A stretch of 64,000 nucleotides of DNA, taken from Agriotes lineatus. Taxonomy: Eukaryota > Arthropoda > Insecta > Coleoptera > Elateridae. Where the stretch lies: positions 15,254,708 to 15,318,707 of the forward strand of contig OW679202.1 of NCBI GenBank assembly GCA_940337035.1. Reading direction: 5' to 3'. This document shows, piece by piece, positions 53,501 to 64,000 of this stretch; position 1 is the first letter of the stretch, and each line of letters starts with the position of its first letter. Under the pieces are notes generated by a model. That model saw only the letters and a program-made list of their open reading frames with translations. It was not told the DNA's origin and ran no database searches. The translations under genes and the position numbers were made by a program.

Positions 53501-56500
53501 TTTGCGCAATATGGCGATTATTTAAACGTTTTTAATAGAGAAAATAGACGAGAAAGCGTCAGGTAAATAATTTGAATATTCCGCTTGGCAACCAAAACCT
53601 CGACTTCATTGTTACAGGTGTGACGTAGACCCACGCTAACTCTCATTTGTTTACGCTGTTTTTGGAATCCTTGCAAAACCCGCAAAATTCACCGACGCCA
53701 TCCATTTTGTGAAGACCACGAAGTATTTGGACTCTTAGAAATGCGCTGGGCTTCTTCAGCAAGGTTTATTCTTGTATTTAAATAGTTTTTCCGACTTCTG
53801 ACATTTGAATTGCAGTTAGTTCCTACCTTGTAAAAATTGCAGCAACTTGGTTCGGAGATGGTCGTAGACGACGCTGCTGGAATTTCTCAGCCTGTAGACG
53901 TTTCCCTGGCCGCAAATGTTGATTCGAACGTTCTTGCAGACCACGATGATGTCCTGGATTGCTGACGTCTGGGTTCCGATGCTTAATTAACTTGTAGTCA
54001 AAGATCGGAAATTTCAGATGCTCGGCTGACGATCACACTCGGGGGCGATTTTGGGAAAATGTAAATTTATCGACGTAGAACTTTACACAACCGCTCCCAC
54101 AACTAGCCGCACACTTGTAGAATAAAAGAGACCAATTTTTATATAGGTAAAACACTCTTATTATTGTAAAAACATTAATTTTAAGAGAGTATAATTTTAC
54201 CCAAACTATCTTAATTTTTATTTCAATTGTACTTCTCTTTTTAACAACAAAAAAGCATCACGTTGCTATGTTACCGTGATCTTCTGCTATTAATTAGAAA
54301 TTAGTTTTAATAACAAATAACTATGAACGGAGTCAAGTTTGAATACATAAATCTTAAATTACCGTTTTCTTAAATCTAAAAAAATCCTATTATTGTTCCA
54401 TCTCGTTACACACACAAACTTTTTTTTAAAATCACTGCTCTGCTTTTTGCACTTTGTTTTTATTACACTGGTATTTGGGTTCACCATTTTTACACGTCAC
54501 TTGCTTTTCTTCTCTTCCGTTGCCTAATTCTGGATTGCTCTTTGCAATTTTTTATTTTGTTCTTATCTTGCTTTCATCTACCTTTCAGATTGCTCGCCTT
54601 TTCAATGGCCTTTGTTTTTATTAATTACTGCGCTCATGTAGTATGCACATAACAAACCTTTTGTGTCAATTAATTTCGTTTGGTCTGGCTTTACACATGC
54701 ACAAACCTATCACTTTGATTGTATTATTTTTCTGAAACTTCAAATTCAAACCCTCTGAAATATGATTTGCTTTTGCGTGTCTTTATCCGACTAATTACTG
54801 CTTCTCGCATCTCATTACCAATGCATTTAATACTTTTATTATTGTTTAAAATTGCAATTACATAAAATATCTTAACTCTGTGCTTTATTGACTTGGTTAA
54901 ATATTTCGCACTGCAAACAGAGCCAAATTGTGGGATTAAAACCATTTCAATATGTAACCTAATTAGTTAATCATACTAAAATTGAAATTTTAAGAAAAAA
55001 CTGATGGAAACGCTTTTAGTTATAATAAACTAATTTATAGGAATTGCAACTATATTAGAAAAACACAGATTTGATTTACATTTAATTAAAAAAAAGTACG
55101 TTGCTTGTCAGAAGGATGCTAATGCATATACGTATACATACATATTTTAAGAAATTCAGCAAGAATTAGTAAACATAGAAGAAAAACTCTTTACGTGTAG
55201 ATGTTTTCAACTGTTGATAGAAAGAATTCTCAGTAATAATAATGTGATGAAAACATTTACATACAACTATATCACAACTGCGTGTTTTTACGCCACAAAG
55301 TTGCATTATCTTTATATTCAATTTGAAAACAAGAAGAAACAAAAAATAATAGTAATATCAGCGAAACTATTAACTAAGGGTCATTTGTTTTCTTATGCAA
55401 ACCGGAAATAAAAAGTAGTTGGACCTCTTAAAAACAGAGCACAAAAACTACAATGATGTGCGAAAATTATAACACTGCTACATCCAAAACAGGTGACAAA
55501 AGGTAAAATACAATTCCGAGAGCGTAGCACATTACAAAATTCAGGAAATATATGTTTTGGTAACTGAATATTCTACATTCTTAAAGGTTTTGAAGAAAAC
55601 ATATATTCCACTAATTATCACTGCACGATTATACCTACGAATAAAATTATAAAACAAATCTTTATTTTGATTGTGTAAAAATATTAAAGAAGGTTAGTTT
55701 ATATCAAACATAACCACATTTCGAAGTATTTTTTCTACATTAATTCAAATTGGTCAGTAGTTAACTCGTAAAAATTGTTTAGTTTAATAAATAGAAGAAC
55801 GCTAGCCATGGGCGTTATACAATGGAAACTATGTAATGCATAATATAATCAATTATTTTACCTATTATAGGTGCTCAAATTTAATTAAAATAACCCGTGG
55901 TTAAGTAAATATGTTAAACATGCGCTTTGACGCTTCAGTAATTAATTGCGATAGCCCCCTTTGTCACTACTTATTTAGCGTTTGGCTGCATATTACAGAT
56001 GTTATATACTTAAAAGGTGTGACCAAATACAGTAGCCTGCAATAATTATAAGTTTAATATTATATTTAAACTTAGCTAGGCAGAGTTTTTCGCACAATCT
56101 TCTACCACGCTACCAATAAAATTGTGCACCTTACTAGAAGTACGAATTTGTAGGGTTGCATAACGCAAGGTGCGGTATATAGTGCTATAGTTTAAGGAAA
56201 CTTTTCTAAATTTGCGAAGAATTTTATCACAAAAAACAGAAGTTCAACATTAGTAAAGTAGTTTAATGATAATACTGACACTAAACTTTTTAAAAACCTT
56301 AATATTTAAATTTAGGTTAAAGCTTCAACCTATTTGGAATTTTACTTCTCTCATCACCATCACTTTCTGTTGAACGATTTCATTATGTCACTAATACCGT
56401 TACGCGGGACCTATTTATGTTTACACGAGAACTAGTTATAAAGATTTTAATTAACAAATTACTACTTTGCGATTTTGTCCACTCCGTCGAAGAATAACTA

Positions 56501-57097
56501 CCATATTCAAAAACATTGAAAAATTAAGCTGAACAATATTGCAGAAGTTGGAAACGCAAAGTACGGTTTCGCAATTCAATTAAAAGACTTTTAAGAAGAT
56601 CACTGTATTAATCAAATTATGAAGGGATAGAAGTTTTTCACGACTGTTGCAACGCCATCTGTGTCTCCCCTCACCTTGCGCCACATTTGGACTTCACTCT
56701 TTATCGTCTTGGTCGCTTACTTTTATTTTTCCGCCAATAATGTTTAATAGATCTCATTCTTAGGTCAATACCCTTGATAAGACGGTATACGTATAAGTTT
56801 TTCTATTTCTGTTTGAATTTGACAAAGCATCGATACAAATTTGTGCACCAAGCTATTTTATTATAGCAGGTTTTTAAAAATGTCTTTTTTAGTGAAAGCT
56901 AGGATATGCCAATTATTTTACTTATATAGCAACTATACCGGGTGGTGCTTGAAGCATATTAATTAATAACCTTATTTTAGAGCTAAGTGTAACTAACTTT
57001 TTGTAGAGAAAATGTACTGGATTCCTACATTACATTGTGTACAATCCTCCATTTTCCAAAAGTAGATATTTTCGATAGAAATGGTAAAATAATATTG
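50541..57097. other. Long stretch without a supportable gene
   Basis: AT-rich with many short frames. 53640-54060 is GC-richer and holds a 35-codon frame (53858-53965) beginning MVVDDAAGISQPVDV after AG dinucleotides that could serve as splice acceptors; too short to call. No RNA genes seen. Confidence 0.4.
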
Positions 57098-58225
57098 TAT
57101 ACAGGGTGATTTTAAAATGTTTCGCCAAACTTCGGGGTATTGTTCTACACACCAAGGCAAGTAAAAAAGTCCATATAAACATGTGTCCGAAAATCGCGCG
57201 TTTCCGAGTTACAAGCAATTTCTGAACTTGTGAAGTAGTCCAGTCAATTGGTGCTCAAAAAGGGCGAATAGGGGAGAGTTTTGGTGGAGTTCTGATATTT
57301 GGTTCCTATATGTTTTTTGGGTCGCTGTGCACGAATATCAGGTTTTTCAATAAAATTTTAGACCGGAAACAAGTTTTTTTAAGCAAAAACCTTGTAAAAA
57401 CCGATTTTTTTTAGTTTTTCTAAAAGTACCCAAAAGATATCCATCATTTATAACTATTGAACCTATACGAAATAAAAGAGAACACAGTTTCCTACACTTT
57501 ATGTATGTGAGGTTTTTTTCTCCGATCAATCGTTCAGCCGCGAGAGCGCCGCAAAATTATAGTCCAGTCAAATGGTAGAAAATAAGGGAAAGTTTTGGAG
57601 TTTTTATATTTGGTTCCTATGTGTTTTTTAGGTCGCTGTACGCGAGTATCGGGTTTGCCAACATTTCAATTATGAAGATTCATTTCATATACCATTGTTG
57701 ATTTACGAAAAATGTATAGTTTTCGAGTTACTTTGAAATAAACTGTCATAATTCCCTTTTAACACCTAACTTCGCGGCGCTCTCGCGGCTGAACGATTGA
57801 TCGGAGAAAAAACCGCTAGTACATAAAATGTAAGAAATTTTACTCTCTTTTATTTCATATAGGTTCAATATTTACGAAATTGGATAGTTTTCGAGTAATT
57901 TTAGAAAAACTAAAAAAACGATTTATTACACGGTTTTTGCTTAAAAAACGTGTTTCCGGTCAAAATTCTTGTTGGAAAACCTGATATTCGTGTACAGCGA
58001 CCCAAAAAACATATAGGAACCAAATATCAGAACTCCACCCAACATCTCCCCTATTCGCCCTTTTTTGAGCACCATTTGACTGGACTACTTCCCAAGTTCA
58101 AAAATTGCTCGTAACTCGGAAACGCGCGATTTTCGGACACATGTTTACATGGACTTTTTTACTTGCCTTGGTGTGTAGAACAATACCCCGAAGTTTGGCG
58201 AAACATTTTAAAATCACCCTGTATA
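57098..58225. repeat. Fold-back element with TATACAGGGTG ends
   Basis: TATACAGGGTGATTTTAAAATG at the left is matched inversely by CATTTTAAAATCACCCTGTATA at the right. The arms stay complementary almost to the centre near 57.66 kb, including CGCCAAACTTCGGGGTATTG and the CTCTCGCGGCTGAACGATTG block. No coding capacity. Confidence 0.85.
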
Positions 58226-59439
58226 AATATATAAAAAAAGTTGGTTAAAATTGTAGTTTTTTGATATCCATGCGGTCAGAAATCAACGTACGGGCAAGTG
58301 ACATTTTATTTTAATAAATTGATATTTAAACTTAGCTCTTCAAACCTTCCACTTGATCGCTTTTCTTTTGTTTACAAACTAATTCATATATTATTTCATA
58401 AATTCTAGAAGCTACTTGAGACAGTAGTAGCAGACCCATGGTGAATACTAACAAAGACTAATTATTTGTCCACAAATATTCAACCATAACCTTACTTTGA
58501 GTTTTTGTGTTTCTTCTGCGAATATAATGATATAGTAAAAATGCCCATAAGAAAAGTTACATCTAGATTTTTCACCTATGAGGAAATGAAAATCAGAATT
58601 TCCGAAGCAATCAATAGACTTGGACATAAACAACGATACTTTTCAGTACCTACTAAAATGCAATGCAGATATGATCATTAACCAAGGACATCTTTGCAAG
58701 ATAATGAGCACTCACTGGCGTACTGTTTGCAGTGTAGAACAAAAAACTAAAAAAAAAATACTGAAAAAAATGAGTAACTGTTTTTTAATAAAGGCAATTC
58801 AATATGCATAGATGTTGAGAGTACAGGTGTTTACAGAACGATGTGAACGAAAATTTCCAAACAGGGTTAATCGCCCAATGAAGACTGCCAAAAGTAGAAA
58901 CGGACTTTTTCCAGGAAAAAATAGTGGAGTTTTAATAAATATCCTTAAATAAGTATATAAGGAAAAATTAAAAACTATTTGTTTAAAGGCTTTGACTAGT
59001 GAAACCAAAATAACAGGTACAGTTTTTCTCACTATCAACAAAGTAGTCAAGAAAAACCTATCAATTTATACAATTTTGAAGATGACATCGATCTTCCATA
59101 ATTAAATGCGATGACATGGGCAGAATTATGCATTCTACTAATGTATGCATAAATATTGTAAACAATATTGCCACAAAAATGAGAAAACTTTTGGAGAAGA
59201 AAATCATATAAACGATAGTCAAGTTTCATTGATCGTTGATGAAGTAACAGTAAGCTAAAAATGAGTGTTGATTGTGTATTTTCGATTATTTTTCAAGATA
59301 TTTGTGAAAAGGCACATTTTAGTCATTTTATTGATGCAATTGACCTGCAAACTGTAACAGCAAGTGTTAGAAAATCTAAAGGCACTTGGCTTCTTCAGAA
59401 GTTTTCTAAGGACTGATGTTGGAGTCTCACGCTCCTGGT
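58226..59439. other. Non-coding stretch
   Basis: No recognisable gene; frames are under 85 codons. Confidence 0.45.
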
Positions 59440-60624
59440 GATATACCGTGGAGTAATTACGGTTGGCTGCTTATATTAATTTTGTACGTAAAACTTGTGT
59501 AGGTTTTGGTTTGTATTGCAGGGCTATCTTCCATGTGTTGCTAAGCCGATAACCGTCTACTCGGTTGAAGTTCATCGGATTTTTGATCATCTCTAGAGGT
59601 TCCTGAATAATACAAAGGTAGTAGTTTGCAGTCCTGGCTGGTATGTACAGTCGTAATTTATTCTGTAGTCCCCTGGTCCTAATAAGTGCTCTGCGATGGC
59701 TGATTTTTGTGTGTTTTCAACTCGTGTGTCCCTGATGTACTTTTATATTCTTTTTTCCGTTTGTCCGCTGTGAGATTTGCCACAAGTACATTGGAGTTGG
59801 TAAACGCCTTCTGTTTGTAGGCTGGGTAAAGAATCTTTGTTGGAAGAAATCAATTGTTCGATCTTTCTCATTGTTTCATAGTGGGTCCCCGATGTTTTTC
59901 TTATCTAAGAACTTCCTTATTTAGTCGGTTACTACGGCGATGAAGAAAACGCGGGCGTGATTCGTAGGTTTTGGTTCTTTCGGTTGTCTGGCATTTTGAA
60001 ATGCTTCACCGATATCTCATTGACTGTAGCCATTTCTCCGTAAAGCTTCTTGCACATGTTTTAGTTCTTGTGGTTTACTGTTATCATTATAAACAGAGTT
60101 GGCCCGAGAGGAAGAAGAGTCTTGATCAATAATATCTTTTGTTGGGCGTGATAATGAAACGAAGCAGTTAGTGTGGGTCTTCTTTTGATATACTGTATGA
60201 CTTAATCTATTTTTAGCGCTTCGTTTTACTTTCAGAAAAGGAAGGCGTCCATTTTCTTGAGTCTCTAATTTATAGTGAATCTTATTTTGGCATGGTGGTT
60301 GCATAGGTGTGCCAGGTGTACCAAATAAACTTCCAGAGCTGCTTTCCTATGGGACCGTATAACGAAAGTGTCGTCGACATAGCAAAACCAGCATTTAGGT
60401 TTGACGGCGCTGGACTAGATAGCTTCCTTTTCATAGGCGTCCAGAAAGATGTTGGCAATGACTGGAGATAACGGAGATTCCATAGCGGCACCTTCTTTTT
60501 GCTCGTAGTATGTTTCTTTCCAAAGGAGGTAGATCATCGTGAAACACATCCTTACTAACTCCGGATCGTATTTTCGAAACCCTTGAGAAAAAGCCGATAT
60601 ATTGTCTAACGCTCTTCCTCGACG
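59440..60624 (-). mobile_element. Penelope-like element relic (RT plus GIY-YIG endonuclease)
   Basis: The minus strand, through frameshifts, reads EGAAMESPLSPVIANIF, PKCWFCYVDDTFVI (RT catalytic YVDD), ENGRLPFLKV, SHTVYQKKTHTNCF and ELKHVQEALRRNGYS. Further on comes a VYQLQCTCGKSHSGQT-like GIY-YIG endonuclease with QKSAIAEH, and finally VDGYRLSNTWKIAL. This order defines a Penelope-like element. It is cut upstream by the fold-back at 60625. Confidence 0.8.
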
Positions 60625-61502
60625 TATACAGGGTGTTAATTAAGTACGTAGACAAACTTTAAGAGGCGATTCCTTGATAAATTCTAAGATAAAAAGTTCA
60701 TACAAACATGGGGCCTAAACGGCTTCCTTTTCAAGATACAGGGTGTTGAAATTTAAACAAAAATTACTTTTTTTTCAAAAATCTGGAAAACGCCTACAGG
60801 TATTGTAATGAAACTTGGTGTATATTAGTATTTCATAAAGTGGCATTGTTTGGTCAAAATAAATGTAATTTATTTCCACCAGTGGCGTGCATCGGGGCCA
60901 CCGCAGCTACCTTATTTCAAAAAAATCTGGTACGCCAGTTTTTTAGTCAATACGACAAGTTTTTTAGCTTTATCCATTGAAACTATACAAAAGATGTATC
61001 TTTAATTTTTTTGATAGAATAAACATTTTGCGAGAAAAATGGAAAAATCTGTAACAGCAATTTCGTACATTGGACGTTAATGGGACCTAATCGGCTTCGT
61101 TTTCAAAATACAGTTTAAGGAAGCTTTTAAAAAATGTTATTTAATAAAACACAATCTTACAATAGCTACAAAACTTTTTTCTACAAAACAGTGGCGTATC
61201 AGATTTTTCTAAAATAATGTAACTGAGATCGCCCCGATGCACGCCACTGGTAGAAATAAATTAAATTTATTTTGACTGAACAATGCCACTTTCTGAAATA
61301 CTAACCTACACCAAGTTTCATTAGAATACCTCTATCCGTTTTCCAAATGTTTGAAAAAAACTGTTTTTGTTTAAACTTCAACACCTTGTATCTCGAAAAC
61401 GAAGCCGTTTAGGTCCCATGTTTGTAGGAACTTTTTATCTTAGAATTGATCAAGGAATCACCCATTAAAGTTTGTCTACGTACTTAATTAACACCCTGTA
61501 TA
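60625..61502. repeat. Fold-back element with TATACAGGGTG ends
   Basis: TATACAGGGTGTTAATTAAG at the left is inverted as CTTAATTAACACCCTGTATA at the right. A second inner ACAGGGTGTTGAAATTTAAAC is mirrored too. The arms are complementary to the centre, where CAGTGGCGTGCATCGGGGC and its inverse occur. Inserted at the boundary of the Penelope-like relic. Confidence 0.85.
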
Positions 61503-61507
61503 GGAGC

Positions 61508-62310
61508 ATTACAGCCATGTGCAACTTTTCTGGAAGATGAACTATTGAAAATAGGTAGAATGTTGTCTACAGTGCGGGTTGCTTCCAATTACGACGCTAT
61601 TTTAGCAGTATGGGAGAACTATAAACCAGCAGTGTACCATTTTGACCAAGCAAGAGTTGATACACCACGTGGAAAGAACGATCGATCACTGTATGAAGGT
61701 TTGTATTGTAAAATAGTTAATGTCAGTATAGTCAATCCTAGATTTAGATTTGACGGTTAACGCACTTAAGAGTTACACGAACTGAGCTTAGATTTGGATA
61801 AGAACTATTGACTTACACACAGCTCACAAGAAAGTCTAGAACAATGGTGAAGTGTTTGTATATAAATAGGCTTCCTAATAAAGAGTTACCGATCCACTCA
61901 CTCTTTCTAATAGTGATCTGAAGCTGTCAGAATACAGAACCATATTAGAGCCAAAGAAATTCAAAGAATTTTTTGATGGGGGAAGAAGAAATACTTCATC
62001 TTTCTTTAGATATTATCTAAAGTCACTAGAGGAACTTGAAAATATCGCAATATGTACAAGCGAGCGTGGCCAGGGTTTTTGTCAAATGAACCTAACTGCA
62101 GCACCATACAGGGCAACTGTATTAATTAATACCTTGAAAATCTGCTTTAGATCGGAATTGTAGGACCACCGCTAATATGCTTTGACCCTTATAAATATAT
62201 GGAATCGTGGTTGTTACAAAAACATCACTCAGTTATGAATAGTAATAAAGAAAAGAAAACTGGAAATAAGTTCTTAACAAGTTTTGTTGTTGACTTTATC
62301 TTAGTGTGCA
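61508..62310 (+). mobile_element. hAT-type transposase relic, C-terminal half
   Basis: Frames with shifts read TFLEDELLKIGRMLSTVRVASNYDAILAVWENY, then RSLYEGLYCKI, QMNLTAAPYRATVLINTL and VGPPLICFDPYKYMESWLLQKHHS. This matches the end of the zinc-finger/hAT-related family with the GPPLxxFxPxxYVxxWLxxGHHSA signature. Stops make it a pseudogene. Confidence 0.6.
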
Positions 62311-64000
62311 ATAAATAAAAAGGTTAATTTTTAAAAGTATTTGAGTATTTCCAAGAAATATTTAGATGGTTTAATAGCTGTAGGCGATTAATGATCTGTA
62401 ACAGTGACTATGAGTATGCTTCTATGGAAAATAGCCAGAACTTTTTTCTGCAAAAAGAACATTGGAAAGAAGAATACTGATTATGTCGCCACTTGCGGAA
62501 GCATATCGCCATTTAGTAAAATTCGAATTCTAATTATTCTACTTTTGTAGGCATGTTTTCAGTGAATTTAAACAAAGTGGTACTACAAAGGTGTAAATTT
62601 GTTTGACTTACCTAACATTTGCACCTAAGAGAATTACTTTTTCTCCAAAAAGGATGTAGTTATTTGAAATATCTTTACATAATCGATCCATAAGTTTTGT
62701 TGATTTACATGACATATACAAGTCGATCGTGTAGTTTCTGGAGGTACATTGTAACATCGAACGCTTTTAGAGTTTTTGCCTCTGATTCGTAGTTTCTGAT
62801 ATACATACATTGCGTTTAAGTTTGAATTTCGCTTATAACAGTACAACACTTGGATGATATTAGGTATGACACTCCAAACTCGTGTAAGCAATCATTTAAG
62901 ATTGTATTAGTTATTATCAGTGAATAAAACACCGGTGTCACGACACAAATCAGAAAGTAAATATTTAATGGCACGGCCGATTACTTCTCACAATTCTCTT
63001 ATACATAGCAACTACATTGCACCTGTTCCCCAAAAACACATAACTCAGTCACCCAGATTTATTTATTTTTCTATCTGGACCGTAAGAGATATCCAAAAAT
63101 GACCAAGACGCAAAAAATACCATTGACGGTCTCTTGCTATCTATAGTATTATCATGATAATGACTAATATCATCTGAAACGATATCGTGTACCAGTTTGG
63201 AGTGCCATGCCTAATATCATTCAAATCGATTCAAGGGGTCTATTGTTATAGGGGTGATTTGAAAACTTGTACACGCTGTATTTAGAAAACTACGGATCTG
63301 AGGAAAAGATCTACAGCAGTTTTCGATTTCATTATAATGTACCTTAAAAAGCTACCTGGACGAAACATCTTTTGTAATAGTAAAACATAAACTTAAAATT
63401 AAAACAAGATATGAAAATAAATATTACTTTCTAGTATCAATTAATATTTACAATATCTGAAAATGGGACTCTCACACACATGTAGTAAAATGTAATATCC
63501 TTAATACTTTATTTCCTAAAACTGTCATTTCTTTCTTATGCTCGTATTTAACAAAAATTTGGTCATCAGTATTTTTTTAATGTTAGGCAACCCACCTGTA
63601 CTTATACTATTTATTTATTTATATTTATTCGCAAAACAAACGGGCTTAGCCTAATAACATGTCTCACGGTACAGTACATGCATTACCTAAAAATAAAATA
63701 GTTTTCGCTTCACTGTCAAGGCCTACTTGTTTTTCAAAAACTGAAAATATTGTTAAAATTCTTTTCAAACCAAGCAGGACCGAATCCCAGGACGTTAAAA
63801 TAAAATTATACATTTTTTAGTCCATCTCACCTCTTGTAACATCAATCCTGGGACATATATATATATATTGCGACGAACTGCCGTGATTGTTTTGAATGGG
63901 ACAGTCTGAATATATTAACTTTGCCTCGACGTTGGGCGACATACATTTGCAAAGGCTCCCGTGATCTGGTGCCTAAATTTGCGATGCAATGTTGTAAAAT
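62311..64000. other. Non-coding stretch to the window end
   Basis: AT-rich, no recognisable gene. A TATTTATTTATTTATATTTATT tract occurs near 63610. Confidence 0.45.

Noticed and set aside
53858..53965. 35-codon coding exon
   Set aside because: Too short, and no conservation can be judged.

Overview
The window is AT-rich genomic DNA from an arthropod, most likely an insect. Short fold-back elements, decayed non-LTR retrotransposons, and mariner, Penelope and hAT relics fill the flanks. No intact host protein gene could be recognised. A 100-base run of N at 15836-15935 marks an assembly gap.

The centre (16238-31908) is one 15.7-kb Polinton/Maverick element. It is bounded by 436-bp terminal inverted repeats (TIRs) in which I found no mismatch by eye, and all its core genes are open. 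The left block reads rightward: a protein-primed family B DNA polymerase (1238 aa) and an unknown 241-aa gene. The central block reads leftward from 27306 to 21733: a phospholipase A2/membrane-active virion protein, an adenain-like protease, two small proteins, a penton-like minor capsid protein, a 71-aa protein, a double-jelly-roll major capsid protein and two accessory proteins. The right block reads rightward: an A32/FtsK-like packaging ATPase, a DUF8207-type protein, a 130-aa protein, a retrovirus-like integrase with a chromodomain, a 105-aa protein and an intact tRNA-Leu(TAA) gene. These cover replication, integration, capsid formation, maturation and packaging, so the element looks like an endogenous virus that may form particles.

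The most unusual layer is regulatory. Beside TATA-like promoters there are p53-type decamers: a perfect gapless pair upstream of the polymerase, five in tandem upstream of a leftward accessory gene, and three near-matches next to a palindromic CRE. An AP-1 palindrome lies beside the TATA box of the last gene. Each TIR holds two ecdysone-receptor-type inverted repeats and several TCAAGGTCA sites (FTZ-F1/ERR type). Paired inverted SOX-like half-sites repeat between the left TIR and the polymerase. Together they suggest a provirus wired to host DNA-damage, stress and moulting-hormone signalling, much as prophages are wired to the SOS response. This is inference from motifs; binding and induction are untested.

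Flanks. Left of the element: a GACCGAA fold-back (138-733), reverse-transcriptase relics (2.0-2.5 and 8.3-9.0 kb), two large fold-backs ending in CAGGGT-type termini (9.03-10.68 and 10.81-12.86 kb), a mariner relic (14.9-15.3 kb) and a hAT-like terminus. Right of it: a Jockey-like relic, a LINE split by a mariner (33.0-35.3 kb), a DUF4817 transposase relic, several LINE tails, a LINE inserted in another LINE (47.7-50.5 kb), further fold-backs (46.3, 57.1-58.2 and 60.6-61.5 kb), a Penelope-like relic and a hAT relic. Two GC-richer islets (4.48-4.87 and 45.3-45.9 kb) may belong to host genes.
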